Assembly (NCBI RefSeq): GCF_965363235.1
Contig: NC_134839.1
Location: 75,789,410 to 75,853,409, forward strand
Reading direction: 5' to 3'
Length of the DNA: 64,000 bases
DNA from: Mytilus galloprovincialis
Taxonomy: Eukaryota; Mollusca; Bivalvia; Mytilida; Mytilidae
Position 1 is the first letter of the stretch, and each line of letters starts with the position of its first letter. The notes beneath the pieces were generated by a model that did no database searches, was not told the origin of the DNA, and saw only the letters and a program-made list of their open reading frames with translations. The translations under genes were made by a program, and so were the position numbers. Positions 1-11,999 of the stretch are shown piece by piece.

Positions 1-2848
1 TTCCGTGTACAAATGAACATTGTGTACTTTGAAAACTTCTCGACTTGTTCCGTTTGAAAATCGAAAGCGAAATCGTAGTACAATTACTGTATAAAATAAC
101 GCAAAAATCAGATTCCAAATAGAATAAAGATACATTTCGAAAATGTTTATGATTTGTTTGCATAATGGGAAACACATTGCAGGTTGAATTTTCAGGAAAA
201 ATGACTTTTATCTCACCTGCTTACTTTTAGATCCAAGACGAGAATAGTATAGTAAGAATTCTGCAAATTTGATATAATTAATATATTCAATCTATAACTA
301 ATGGAAGTAAAAAGGGGCAATGTCACGCGGTGAAAATCATATAAAATATCAAGGGTTTTGTCGTATGAATTAATATGCAACATACCAAGTCAGGAATATG
401 ACAGTTGTTATCCATTCATATGATGTATTATGGCCTTTTGATTTTGTCATTGGCTTAAGTACTTTCAGTTTAGAATACTATATTTCAATGTTACAATGAG
501 GATGTTGTATTCGATATCTAGTGTAGAGTGGGGTTGATATCTTTATACGATATGATGGTGGGATACTTGTTATTGAATCTTCAAGTTAATATGGTGTTTT
601 GTGAACTGTCAGTTGTCTTTTCGTCGTTTTCTTTATTCTGCCATGGTATAGTCAGTTAGTTTTTCGACTTAGTTTGAATATCCCTTTTGTATCTCTCTCT
701 GTTTTGCAACATCTTTATAAGGTTTCCGTTGTGATCTGTTGGAGGGCTAAATTTGTGTCACTATCCATTGTACCTGCCATTCCAAATTTCCCACCCTTCA
801 TCCCATTCCCCTATTACAAGACGCACCTATTAATTATTTTTTTTTTCTCGTACGAACTTGTATGAAATATTTGCCACTTGACGTTTAACAAATAACAATC
901 AATTCATTTATCAATCAATCAAAGTCTGGAAAACTTGAAGGAAAAAAGACCTTGTGTGGTTTCGTACTATTAGTCCTGTTTTATCAAATGTAACATAAGT
1001 AAAATGGATAATAAAAAGTACACTTTTATATGAGTTGTATAATGATTTAACATGGAGTAGAATCTGCTTACCCTCCCGTAGCATCTGAGATCACCCCCAG
1101 GTTTTGGAGATCTTTTTGTTGCTTAGTCTTTAGTTTTCTATGTTGTGGTTTGTGCACTTGTTTCTTTTTTTTTTTTTGTCCGTTTCTTTTTTATCCATAG
1201 CGTTGTTATTTTATTTTCTAGTACGAGTTTGAATGTTCTTCTGGTATCTTTCGTCCCTTTTTTAATACATTAAGTTTGGGAGTTGTTTAATATAGTCCTC
1301 TGTAATATTATGATAAATATAAGCAAATTGTGACTTGGATGGAGAGTTGTCTCATTGTCACTTATACCACATCTTCCTATTTTTATAAGCAACATATTTA
1401 TTTGTTCTTTTAGCAACGAAGATCAAATGTGTTTAAAGGAATCGGCCAAATTTAGCAATACATGTTTTAGTTGGAAGCATATATGACCCATTGGTAGCCT
1501 TCAGATGTTGTCTGCTCATTGGACGGGTGGTTGTCTCTTTGAAACATTCCCCATTTCCATTTTGCATTTTATATAGCCTTATCTTTGACTGCCCTTATGC
1601 ATAATATACTTTAATTTTAAGAATACAACAGTGCTCTCTAGCTGTCTTTCAGTGTTTTCTTTTGATGTATACATTTTGTATATCAACATTTATACAATTG
1701 TAACCGTAATTTCATTATTTGATACTTGTATTGCATTAGAATTTCTATTTTTCTTTTTTTTATATGTTCCGACCATGTTAAGGTGGTACCCAACATTTTC
1801 ACTAAAATTAATTTGCGAAGCTTAATATTCCTTTTACAACACAATGTAATTAAAACGTTTAGCTGACTTTACAGAGTTATCTCCCTGTAGTGTTAGGTAC
1901 CAACTTAAACTTTCTTTTTTATGAATTATTTTTAAATAATGATATGAGGTATGATTATCATTTTGACAACTATCCAACATAGACCAACCGATGAGGTTGT
2001 AAACATTTAAAGAACACTGTATGACCTTCAACAATGAACAAAATGAACAAAACCCATATCATGTAGAAAGCTATAAAAGGACATGTCATAACACAACGTG
2101 AAACAAATTAAAAGAGAAAACCATACTAGGCTTGATTTATGCTTAAAAACAACAACGAAAAAAATTACAAATAAGGCAAACAACAACCAACAATAACAAC
2201 TGAAATGTTGTCTCCGGACTTGGGACTTGTGTGTTTGTTTGTTTAACATAATGGAATTTAAGACAATGTATGTGAAACTATGACTTCAATTGAAAGCTCC
2301 CATTATATGATACTTATCATGTTTTAACCCAAACATATAAATATATGAAAATATGTTATAATATACGGATCGTTTTAAGAGTATCGAACTTAGTAGACGT
2401 TACTTGTCAAAAGTAGCGTATTTACTATCTAATTTGACAACACAAAATAATTTTATTAAGAAATACATACATTCGATACGAAATAACCAATCATTTTTAA
2501 TCAACTGCCGATTAAGGAATTCGAAATAAATATTCGGGAAACATGTGTATACTACGTAATTTACCTTTCATAATTTTAGAAGTAGTTGAGTAATAAACCA
2601 TTACTCCAATAAAAGGAAACATGTCAAATTAATTTCAAAACAAAAATACATTTTTTTTAATAATTCCTCCTACTAATCTAAAAGGAGAACTTTGTGTTTA
2701 CAATTGTTATAAACTGCATTTACCAACTCATATTTCCCTCGAAGCAGAATTGTATTTGGATTTCACAAACGAATTATAAATCGGTATCAATTCTTGGAGT
2801 TCTCTTAGAATTTACCTTTAATATCATACTTGTAGCAAAAAGACATCC
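1..2848. other. Gene-free AT-rich stretch with repeat fragments
   Basis: I see no convincing gene here; open frames are all under 75 codons and AT-rich. The stretch holds pieces of dispersed repeats. About 385-710 resembles the 3' region of the reverse-transcriptase element at 47.9 kb (shared wording around 'gacagttgttatcca'). About 1065-1265 is a second repeat beginning 'gcttaccctcccg'. About 1335-1375 is the conserved 3' end of family A and about 1515-1565 the 3' end of family B. The T-runs are part of these repeats. Confidence 0.6.
2030..2250 (-). repeat. Diverged family A repeat copy
   Basis: Resembles the minus-orientation copies at 8.7 and 12.6 kb in order: 'aacccatat', 'agctataaaagg', 'gagaaaacc', an A-rich block with 'caacaac', then 'gacttgggac'. 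It is older and more diverged than those copies. Any open frame across it is incidental. Confidence 0.6.
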
Positions 2849-2854
2849 TTTATT
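2849..2854 (-). terminator. Candidate poly(A) signal (AATAAA) of the 526-aa gene
   Basis: TTTATT on the plus strand is AATAAA on the minus strand, about 117 bases past the stop codon at 2971. That spacing suits a short 3' UTR. No other AATAAA was noticed between it and the stop. Confidence 0.5.
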
Positions 2855-2970
2855 GGTATTACAATATCCAAGTCTTTTGTTTACTTGCACATTGTAAAAC
2901 CCAGCTGTCTTTTGATTATTTGCACATCGTAATATCCATATGGTTTTACATGTACTACAACGAAACTTCC

Positions 2971-4551
2971 CTAGAGAAAGAAAGGTGGTCCTTCAAATGG
3001 GTTAAAAGGTCCTGGTGGTCCTCTTTGGTGAGAAAACGGAAAATTGAGCCTAGGAAAACTCATTTGGCTTCTAAACCATGGTGGTAATTGATCTGGACCT
3101 CCTCGAAAAGGTGGAGGCCTTGTTGGAACAGACGTACTGTCGCGAATGAATTGAGAAAACTGTCTTTGCATACCTGGTCTCTCGGATGCCATTCTTTCGG
3201 CTATCAGTCGTCTTTGAAGATTAAATCTGTTTGCAACAACTTGCTGATGTGTAAGTCCGGGTGTATCTGCTGAGTTGCGTGTATTTGCGACTAAAATTCG
3301 GTTTGCAATGATTCTATTCAAGTTTTGTCTTTGAGACTCTGGAACATTTCTGTTGTTATTCCTACTATTAGGATTGTTCAATGTTGTCCTTTGTTGCTGT
3401 CTTTGGTTTGACAAAAATACTGGATTTGCTATGTTCCGTCCTGTGTGAGTTGACGGAACATTATTTGCTGCACTTGGAGGCTGATTATTATTTCGTGCTT
3501 GTGATGGCAAAACATTTTGTCTTTGCCTTTGATTATTTACGGACAGCGTCCGTACTGGACTTGGTTGTTGTGTTGCTGCTTGTCTTGGTTGTAACACCTG
3601 TCTCGCGCCATTTTGGAAATTGTTTCTTGAAGTTATCGATCGAGTAGAATTTCTGGTCGAAAAACGCAAATCAGATCTATTTATTTGGTTGTTATTATTA
3701 AAACGGTTTATTCTCAATGTTCTGGTACTAAAAAGACCTGTATTTGCCCCCCGCCTTACATTATTAGTATCTAATCTAGTATTGTTTAGAAGTACAAGTA
3801 ATGTGTGTCTTGGTCTTTGTTCATTTCTCACCATATTCCGAGTATGACTACCCCCTTCAAAGTTTTGATTCATTGGTCGTGGTTGAAGAGGCAAAGCCAA
3901 AACACGTTGGTTACCTTGACTATTAAATGGTGATGCAATCCTGATAGGTTGTCGCATATTTGATGCAGTTGGCTGTTGCCCTTGCATTTGTCTAACTCGC
4001 ATCCTTATTTGTTCAGCAAGATCTGTGTGTCCAGCTGGTATGTTTACAATCGACGAAGTTTGGCTTCTTACTCCTGTTCCAGAAAGATCCTTCAACAAAT
4101 CTCCGAAAAGTAGTTCATGTTCTAACTTTGCATTTTGAGCAATATCATTAAAATTTATAGTTCCGTCGTTTGTATTGAGTTGAATATCACCCGAGCCGCT
4201 CCTTATTCTTACAGAATTAGGTTGAACATTCACCGATTGAGATTCATCTGAGTCCAGATCATTATCCTCAAATAATCCTTCTAAAAATTCATCTAATCCG
4301 GCACTTGGATCATCGAACGCTATAATGTCAGAGTCAAGTTCATTGTTTTCAGCTCGTTGGTTCCCAACATTAGCTTCAACATTAATCGGCCATGGATTTC
4401 TCTGTAAAGCCCGCCTAGCAGCATTCTGTGGAAATACTGGATGACCATTCCTGAATCTCTGCCATTGAGAAACTCCTTGACGAAAAGGGAACTGGCAAAC
4501 AACGAAACTTGCCAGTATTGTCAATACTGACCATGTCAGAATATTAACCAT
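2971..4551 (-). CDS. Secreted Arg/Asn/Gln-rich low-complexity protein, 526 aa
   Basis: One uninterrupted 526-codon frame in a region where random frames rarely exceed 90 codons. Residues 1-20 form a signal peptide: a hydrophobic core after MVN, ending near FVVCQ. Residues about 20-65 are basic. About 70-105 are strongly acidic (many D/E, with DEFLEGLFEDNDLDSDES). About 130-165 is a more ordinary segment containing the only two lysines. About 225-430 is rich in N, Q and R, with runs such as RNNNRN and QRQQQR. The C-terminus (about 475-526) is rich in Pro, Phe and Gly and ends GPPFFL. The single Cys lies in the signal peptide, so no disulphides are expected. All basic character comes from Arg. 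The composition resembles secreted matrix, mucus or adhesive proteins in general, but I do not recognise a family and assign no function. The start is chosen because the signal peptide begins there and a splice acceptor lies 35 bases upstream. Confidence 0.8.
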   Translation of the reverse strand: MVNILTWSVLTILASFVVCQFPFRQGVSQWQRFRNGHPVFPQNAARRALQRNPWPINVEANVGNQRAENNELDSDIIAFDDPSAGLDEFLEGLFEDNDLDSDESQSVNVQPNSVRIRSGSGDIQLNTNDGTINFNDIAQNAKLEHELLFGDLLKDLSGTGVRSQTSSIVNIPAGHTDLAEQIRMRVRQMQGQQPTASNMRQPIRIASPFNSQGNQRVLALPLQPRPMNQNFEGGSHTRNMVRNEQRPRHTLLVLLNNTRLDTNNVRRGANTGLFSTRTLRINRFNNNNQINRSDLRFSTRNSTRSITSRNNFQNGARQVLQPRQAATQQPSPVRTLSVNNQRQRQNVLPSQARNNNQPPSAANNVPSTHTGRNIANPVFLSNQRQQQRTTLNNPNSRNNNRNVPESQRQNLNRIIANRILVANTRNSADTPGLTHQQVVANRFNLQRRLIAERMASERPGMQRQFSQFIRDSTSVPTRPPPFRGGPDQLPPWFRSQMSFPRLNFPFSHQRGPPGPFNPFEGPPFFL

Positions 4552-4585
4552 TTCCTCTGTTTAAGGATCTCAAGCTATCTGTTGT

Positions 4586-4587
4586 CT
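4586..4587 (-). other. Candidate 3' splice acceptor in the 5' UTR of the 526-aa gene
   Basis: On the minus strand a pyrimidine-rich stretch ending TTATTTTCAG sits at about 4596-4586, 35 bases before the ATG. This predicts a non-coding first exon further up (above 4.6 kb) and a whole coding sequence in one exon. I could not place the upstream donor or the promoter. Confidence 0.5.
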
Positions 4588-4589
4588 GA

Positions 4590-6690
4590 AAATAAACCAT
4601 CGAAATAACCAGATTTATTTTGATGAAAAGCTACAGTTTGTGGTGATCAATCTTACAGTTTATTATTTAACGACATGAAAAGAATTAATTTCATTATGTT
4701 TTTCAAACCGCAGCAAATAATTACAATTTTAAGTGAAAAAGTTAAAATTTGATACATCATGTACAATTTGTTATTTTCAATAACGATTTGACAGTTGACT
4801 TGTCAGATGTAGGTCACTTTTAGAATATGATTGTCTTCTCTGTAACTAATGTTAGATCAGTTGCAAAGATTTAAAACTTAGGATTATATATGTTCAAAAT
4901 GACGGTTATATTATATGTGTATGAAACAGCAGCACAACAAAATCATATTAAACTGATAATATTGTAATGTATTTTGAAAGTTTTCTTCTTTTTTGGTCGC
5001 AAAACATATCAGATTTATTTCAAATTTGCATATAATTTCAGAACTATTGCCTGGTTAGCAAATAAATCGTTGTCTTGTATGTATAGAGTAGACAACTAAA
5101 GTATCCTGTTTCCTGTTTTCCCTGCTTCTATTTTTAAAAAAAAATAAGGAGATATTGTAGGGTTGCCAATGAAACAAATACCCACTAAAGAATAAAGAAC
5201 ATGAATGAAATAACTAGAGATTAGTCACGATAAGACCTTCAGCAATGGGCTTAACCCATACTATATACATGTAGTATACAAAATATGAATACCGATTTTC
5301 TGGATTTACCTTCCTCAGGAACGATAGAAGCCGACTATTTACAAGGATGTATAAGGACCGAAACTGTTGAAAAGCTATAAAGCGCTCCAGCTTGTTCAAA
5401 TGTGAGGCAATTCAAAACAGGAAACAACAGACCTAATTATTGCTGAAAGCATCACTGAATTACAGACTTACTCTCTACTTGTAACAGGCGCATGTTAACT
5501 GTGCCGGGGTTAAATATCTTTGAAAGAGCGCAAAGATTTATGTTTTAATGAGATTTGGGTCTTTAAAGAAATTCAAACCCCATGAATTTGTGTTTTCCTT
5601 CTTATATGAAAAGCAGAACAGACAATAATAAAAGTCACATTACGTAATACTTTTTTTTTTTCTCAAAAGTAATTGATAAACAGGAAATACTTTTTACAAA
5701 AAAACGATAGACTGTAGCCCGGATGCCAGTACACGTCAAATTCAAATGCCGAACACAAAGAAACTGCAGGACCTAACATTCCGGATTTATCTATATTTAC
5801 GATCACCAAACGGGTGGAATTAGTGCAACTGAAATTGATTTACTTTCTAGGGCACATGTGCTTACCCTCACGATGAATTTCGTGGTGCTCAGTCTTTCAA
5901 TATGTTTTTCGAATGTAAACTACATTGTTCCCACCTCCTTTTTGGTCGGCGTGACGTCCAATCATGCATGCCTTTCCCCGTAAACAAACCGATGTATCCT
6001 CCATCCCTTTCTGCGAGTAAAACCATTGCTTAATAGGTGCAACCCTTTGACTGTGATGTTTGTTTAAGTACAAAGCCATGTCCTCTCAAATCCGACGCCT
6101 CATATATAGAGAGTGTCATGTTCTGTGCACTTTAAGGGTTATTTCAACGTCCTCGTTTTCGCCTGGCAGGGAAATTTCATTGCCTTTACCCCATTGACTA
6201 AATTTTCAGAACCTATCAATTTACTGTTGATTTGTTCTCGTTCTGACACATGTATGCATTTAATATTTGCCTCTACAGTTCGTGTACCATACATATCTCA
6301 GAAGAGGGGAAACGGAGGAGATACATTTTAAAACTAGTTTGTTTGAATAATAATTAAATTTTATATAATAATCTACAAAATTACAATTTATTCGTTTTCC
6401 TAGCACGATTCATTTAGTTCCAATATAAATTAATGTAATAAAGATTGAATGGTTTAATACATGCTTACAAATATGATTAATTATACGAAATTTTAAGTAT
6501 TAAAAATCAAATTCTTTAAATATTACAAGAAAAGTGATCATGAGGTGACTGCTAAATTCGAATTTAGAACTATAATCGTGAATTTTAACATTTTGTTTTT
6601 ATCAAAATGCTAGAAGAGATAGAAGTATCGAAATAACACATCCACATGAGTTAACGACTTCATACGCAGTATGGTTTGTTTCTAAATACA
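4590..6690. other. Gene-free AT-rich stretch
   Basis: No supported gene. The 5' exon and promoter of the minus-strand gene ending at 2971 should lie here but cannot be pinned down. About 5700-6100 looks like an old dispersed repeat (it includes 'gtgctcagtctttc', also met in mussel-type repeats near 1.1 kb). Confidence 0.5.
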
Positions 6691-6691
6691 T

Positions 6692-6751
6692 TTTGATATG
6701 AGCGTCACTGATGAGTCTTATGTAGACGAAACGCGCGTCTGGCGTATCAAA
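6692..6751 (+). ncRNA. Type I hammerhead self-cleaving ribozyme
   Basis: All core parts are present in order. Helix I 5' strand: TTTGATA (6692-6698), a TGAG bulge, then CGTCA (6703-6707). Core CTGATGA at 6708-6714. Helix II: GTCT/AGAC (6715-6718 with 6724-6727) closed by a TATGT loop. GAAA at 6728-6731. Helix III is very short, with A6731-U6738, C-G and G-C pairs and a 2-nt loop. The cleavage triplet is GUC, with the cut after C6739. Helix I 3' strand: TGGCG (6740-6744) and TATCAAA (6745-6751). The TGAG bulge in helix I and the helix II loop are placed for the loop-loop contact that natural type I hammerheads use. Minimal helix III is typical of metazoan retrozymes and of ribozymes linked to Penelope-like retroelements, both reported from molluscs. 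Only one copy is seen here, so this is probably one relic of a dispersed element. Confidence 0.85.
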
Positions 6752-6759
6752 TTATAAGC

Positions 6760-8690
6760 CTAGTACCTTTGCTAACTATCATGTCACATTTTTTTAAATT
6801 TCAGACTAGTTTAAAATAAGCTATGTTGCGTTCATAAAATATCGAGTAAGATTATTGTACTCCGTCTCAGAAATCGACCAATCAATGGACTGGATTTAAT
6901 GTTTCAAACACAATTTTTGTACTCAAGTACTGAGTAAAGTTGTATGACCGAGAGCCCAGTAAGACGCAAAATAAAATAGCAAATTAATGCTGAAGTTTAA
7001 ATTTTACGTAGTAAACAGATTAACGCAATATCTGAAGGCAAATGCTTACCTAACAACTTCTTCAGAGCGACTTCATCGTTTGGACAGATTTGGTGCAGAT
7101 GGCTCTCGCTATTAAATTGTACCAACGAGTAAACGCCTTGACAGAAGCAATTTATCAATAACATAATTTGCAATTAATTTTCTAAAGATGACAAATCATA
7201 TTTCCGGCCAAAATAGTGAGTTGGCTTACAAAATACATCTTTAGTGTTGCAAGGTTAGTGGTTGTTTAATCATAAATTACATCAATTAAACAAAAACAAG
7301 ATCGATATTTGAGGAAAGCAATGAAAATATCTTTAAATTACCATAAATTAATATTAAATTGTTTTTAAAAAAATAATTTAATCAAAATGAAATTATTTGT
7401 TTAGATTTCCAATTTATCAGGTAGTTTTTGGAGCATGTTGATCTTATTTAGAAAAATATTTCAATCCTGTTCTACTGTTCGATACTAAAAGCAATTGATC
7501 ATACCTGATGACGCCTATTCCGGAAAGTAACACGTGCATTCATAAATCGGTTTAATTCTATTTTTTATAATTTTATGAGTGTTATCATTATTAATCATGG
7601 TTACATGAAAAATTGAGGTTATTCAAAAAGGTGAAAAAAAGCCAGCAAAGTGGGTGCATTTGACTGCTTACATTTTCGAATTCTATTAAAATCTATAGAT
7701 TCTAAAGAGCATGTGTCGCTCATCTGCATCCTTGAACACCACACCCGTAAGCGGGGATTTTTATTTTATTTCATAAATAAGTTTGCACCCCTTAACGAGC
7801 TACCATTTGACCTTCCACACAGGCGGGGTTATTAATATTGTAGCCATCGCTGAGCCGCGGAATATTACGACTATACCGCCTTATGTTATTTGCAAAAATG
7901 TAACTTAAACCTTAATTCTATCACGTGGCATGCATGTAACATTAACAGTTGCTTGGTAAATATTCTAGGTACTTCTAAAAGATTCCAAAAACAACAAATC
8001 TAATTTCGGGGAATTTTCGTATACTATTGAAATGAAAAATTAACATTTAAAATATGAACATATAACTCAAAATTACCGTTAACTGTTACTGTGTGTTCAC
8101 TGTGAAAACCCATAAGATAAATTTAACTATGAATTATATACAAATTATTACTCATACATATGTAGTTAATGTGATTTATATCCTATCAATAATCAATGGT
8201 CCAATATTGGGAATCCCATATTCATTTTATGTCATTAAGATACAGCTTTCTTATATGATGTCAAAGCGTCAATTTTTTGTTTAATTTCCTTTACTCGACC
8301 TTTATCAGCTAAACCACATATATGGGGGTTTTGCCAATTTATTAAATCTAAGTGTGAAAATACCGCTTTATTACTAAACAAAAGAGCCAAAGACGATTTG
8401 AAGCAAAATATCCCTTAACTGAATAAATTAAAAATAAAATTTCTGAAATTTGTTAAAAATTGAATCTTTGTACTTCTATAAAAACATTGTAATACAGCTA
8501 TGAATTAGACCCATTATTAATTAAAACTTTGAACTTAAAAAATGAGTGCGATAATTTGATGCTAGTAGTCTAAAGAGCACGGCACTCTCCCAGAATATAT
8601 TGATTCGTGTTTATCTACTAATTTTAGACAAGCTTGTGCTTAGAAATATTCATAAAAATCAACAGTTTTTTTAACAGCAAAAAAAAACTG
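6760..8690. other. Gene-free AT-rich stretch
   Basis: The ribozyme is followed by 'agcctagtacctttgctaac', probably the rest of its host element. Beyond that I see only AT-rich DNA with old repeat pieces (for example about 7650-7870). No gene is supported. Confidence 0.5.
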
Positions 8691-8694
8691 CCGT

Positions 8695-9015
8695 TGAATA
8701 TAAAACAAGATGTGGCATGATTGCCAATGAGACAACTCTCCACAAAAGACCAAATGACAAAGCGTTATGTCACCGTACGGCCTTAAACAATGAGCAAAAC
8801 CCATACCGCATAGTCAGCTATAAAAGGCCTCGAAAAGACATATGTAAAACAATTAAAAGGAGAAAACCTACCGCCTAATTCATGTACAAAATTATGAACA
8901 AAAAACAAATATGTTACACAGTAACAAACGACAACAACTGAATTACAGGCTCCTGACTTTGGACAGGCATATACAGAATGTGGTGGGGATAAACATGTTA
9001 AACTCCCCAAACATG
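8695..9015 (-). repeat. Family A repeat copy
   Basis: On the plus strand it reads 'gatgtggcatgattgccaat', then 'gccttaaacaatgagcaaa', 'cagctataaaaggcc' and 'caggctcctgactttggac'. The same order recurs at 12.55-12.91 kb and, inverted, at 10.69-11.05 and 48.23-48.57 kb. The end reading 'ataccacatcttctttttt' (reverse strand) is constant while the other end varies. That pattern fits 5'-truncated retroposed copies. Confidence 0.75.
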
Positions 9016-9061
9016 GGACAGTGGTCTAACAGTACTTCATAATAACTAACTATAAAAGTCA

Positions 9062-9790
9062 CTATGGAACGCCAACACTGTCTTATTATGCCCATTTTTC
9101 ATTATATGTTGTGCATTTACCTTTATATGATGTGCATTTACCTTTATATGATGTGCATTTACCTTTATATGATGTGCACTTGTCATCATATGATGTGCAA
9201 ATATCCTTATATGATGTGCAAACATCATTATATGATGTGCAAACATCATTATATGATGTGCAAACATACTTATATGATGCGCATATATACTTATATGATA
9301 TGCAAATATACTTATATGATGTGCAAATGTACTTATATGATGTGCAAACATTCTTATGCGATGTGAAAATATGCTTATATTATGTTGTAAGATCCTTATA
9401 TGATGTGCAAATATAGTTATATTATGTTGAAATATCCTTATATGATGTGCAAATATACTTATATGCTGTGCAAATATACTTATATGCTGTGCAAATATAC
9501 TTATATGCTGTGCAAATATACTTATATGCTGTGCAAATATACTTATATGATGTGTACATATCATTATATGATGTGCAGTTTCCCTTATATTACGTGCAAA
9601 CATCTTTATATGATGTGGTTGTGTCATTATATTATGTGCTTGTAATCTTATATTATGTGGTTAGGTTTACTTCATTATATGATGTCGAAACGTCATTATA
9701 TGATGTGCTTTCATCGTCGTTATGGTCAATGAACATGATTACGATTAGAATGATTACTGTCTACGTCATAACTGATTCCGATCTGCGTCT
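9062..9790 (+). repeat. 21-bp minisatellite element, copy 1
   Basis: About 28 imperfect copies of a 21-bp unit (ttatatgatgtgcaaatata type) from about 9100 to 9710. Single-copy-looking shoulders flank it: ATGGAACGCCAACACTGTC on the left and a stretch ending CGATCTGCGTCTG on the right. The same shoulders and array occur inverted at 17.63-18.50 kb, so the mobile or duplicated unit is the whole shoulder-array-shoulder block. Because 21 is divisible by 3 and the unit lacks stops in several frames, long frames open on both strands (100-240 codons). They are artefacts of the period, not genes. Confidence 0.85.
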
Positions 9791-9939
9791 GCGGGGTAAC
9801 CGTTACTACTAATTAGGATCAAATCTGTTGCTACCGTTTGGAAAATGGTTGAGACTTGAGATAAACCTTAGCATGTTAGTACCTCGTTTTAAGATGCAAA
9901 AAAATCACATCTGATATTGTTGGAAAATTGTAAAAAATA

Positions 9940-11992
9940 CAGCCCGTAACAGAGAAGTGATCGAATTGATGTTTCTTTACCGTCAAAATTAGCTACGTTA
10001 TCGACAAATTGAGTAGTGACCGAACTAGTGGTACTTTAAAGTTAAAAAGATTGACAATGCTGACAAACTTTCATGTGTCGATAATCAAGTTTAATACCGA
10101 TAATATTGAAAATAATTCTAATAATATGAAACAAAATATGTCCATGCACCATTTCGATTGGGCGAAAAGTAGTCATTTCTTCAAAGTCAGAACAGAAAAA
10201 AAAAGATTTATGGAAGGACGTCTTGATAGACTAGTATTAGTTCCTTTACAATTTTACCCAAAACTAAAAGAAATATACTGGTAAACAATTAAAAAGGTGT
10301 TTGATAGGAATGAAGTCCTTTATTTTTTCGGACTACAATGTGTACCGTAAGTGTGATGGATTTGAATTAAAATCAATAGCTTTGAAATGTTTTCTCATAT
10401 GTATACACAAAAGGGAGGACTGGTATTTGTACTTCTGTTAGAATATGTCTTCGTCCGTTTCACATACCAAACATTTTTCTAGTACAGTTTAAACGGGAAA
10501 ATTTTGTTGAGAATTTTTTTTAATATGACAAAATAACGAGCAAAACTATTTCTTGCAATGGCACACACAGAGAATATTTTTTTTAGTAAAAATCAGTAAA
10601 AAAAAATTTCTCCAAAATATACCATGGCCAGGACCTGACAGTTTCTTTAGCAGTGTTCAAATGAAAATCGTCCGGAAAACTTATGTTGTACTGTTATACC
10701 ACTGTCCCAGGTTAGGGGGAGGGTTGGGATCCCGCTAACATGTTTAACCCCGCCACATTATTTATGTATGTGCCTGTCTCAAGTCAGGAGCCTGTAATTC
10801 AGTGGTTGTCGTTTGTTTATGTGTTACATATTTGTTTTTCGTTCTTTTTTTTTACATAAATAAGGCCGTTAGTTTTCTCGTTTGAATTGTTTTACATTGT
10901 CTTATCGGGGCCTTTTATAGCTGACTATGCGGTATGGGCTTTGCTCATTGTTGAAGGCCGTACGGTGACCTATAGTTGTTAATGTCTGTGTCATTTTGGT
11001 CTTTTGTGGATAGTTGTCTCATTGGCAATAATACCACATCTTCTTTTTTATATAATGTATGAATATTATATGTCGTGTACATGATTGGATTTTGTAGATA
11101 TAACTACCGCACAGAAAAAGTATCATGGATTTCGAGGCTTTCATATTCAAGGTTTTGAATTCTACCCTTGTTGAAAACCTGTGGAGACCTCTACAGTTCC
11201 TTAAAACATCAATTACTTTTTGTAAATTGAGTGCCGTCTCCCTGAACATGCTAACACTTAAGTCATATCTTTTCATTTTCATATTTTTTCTCCTGTTTGT
11301 CTCTGTTGTCTTGATTGTTGGAACGATTAGTGGTATCTAACAATATTTATGAAAACTTTCTGAGAATTATGAATATTTCTTCTCCGTCAGATATGGATCA
11401 TTACCAATGATAAAATGAAATACCGTACATCGCATCTTATAGAGGTTTAAATTTCAAATATTCGTCAATAACTTAAGATATAGAGCAATTATGTCTTCAA
11501 CATTTCAAATGTTAAAGGGTACATTTGTATTTTTTACTTCGATGTGAAGGAAATTTATTTCAGTTTTTTCTGTGACAAAGTACAAGCATGTCGGTATTGC
11601 AACAATGTATGATTGACATAATCCAGGGGACATAATAAACAGATAGGTATGAAAAAGAAAAGATATGGGGTATTCTGTATCAGACGAAAGAAAAACTATT
11701 ACAGTGTTGAATCCCATTAATATTCACAGTGCAAGCAGTATATAATATCTACATTGAGCAATCCTTTACCATTAAAATGAAAATGCCAATGACAGAGGTT
11801 GATTATAAAAAATGTTTTACTGTGTTAAAAAAACTTCGACTTAAACAATGAAAACTTACATGTTGGACATGAAATATTTTTTCGATGAAGAAAATTAAAT
11901 TATGTCACTTCTGAAATAAGTTTGTCGATAACGTCGTAACTTTTTCTGACGGTAAAGAAACGCGAATTCGATCACTACTCTGTTACGGGCTG
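9940..11992. mobile_element. Inverted-repeat DNA transposon with TA target duplication
   Basis: Both ends carry an about 70-bp terminal inverted repeat beginning CAGCCCGTAACAGAG, with a later shared block TTTCTTTACCGTCA and TATCGACAAA. The element sits between TA dinucleotides (9938-9939 and 11993-11994). CAG...CTG ends with a TA duplication fit Tc1/mariner-type elements. No transposase is recognisable; the 91-codon frame at 10009 starts just inside the left repeat and matches nothing I know. A family A copy is nested at 10.69-11.05 kb. Non-autonomous. Confidence 0.75.
10690..11052 (+). repeat. Family A repeat copy nested in the TIR transposon
   Basis: Begins near 'tgtcccaggttagggggagg' and ends 'ataccacatcttcttttttata'. 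It is the inverse of the copy at 12.55-12.91 kb and one of the best preserved copies in the window. Its position inside 9940-11992 dates it after that transposon. Confidence 0.75.
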
Positions 11993-11999
11993 TATATAT

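Noticed and set aside
9046..9812. Overlapping open frames of 81-193 codons on both strands
   Set aside because: They read a 21-bp repeat; a period divisible by 3 keeps several frames open at once. Heptad-like peptides on both strands are the expected artefact.
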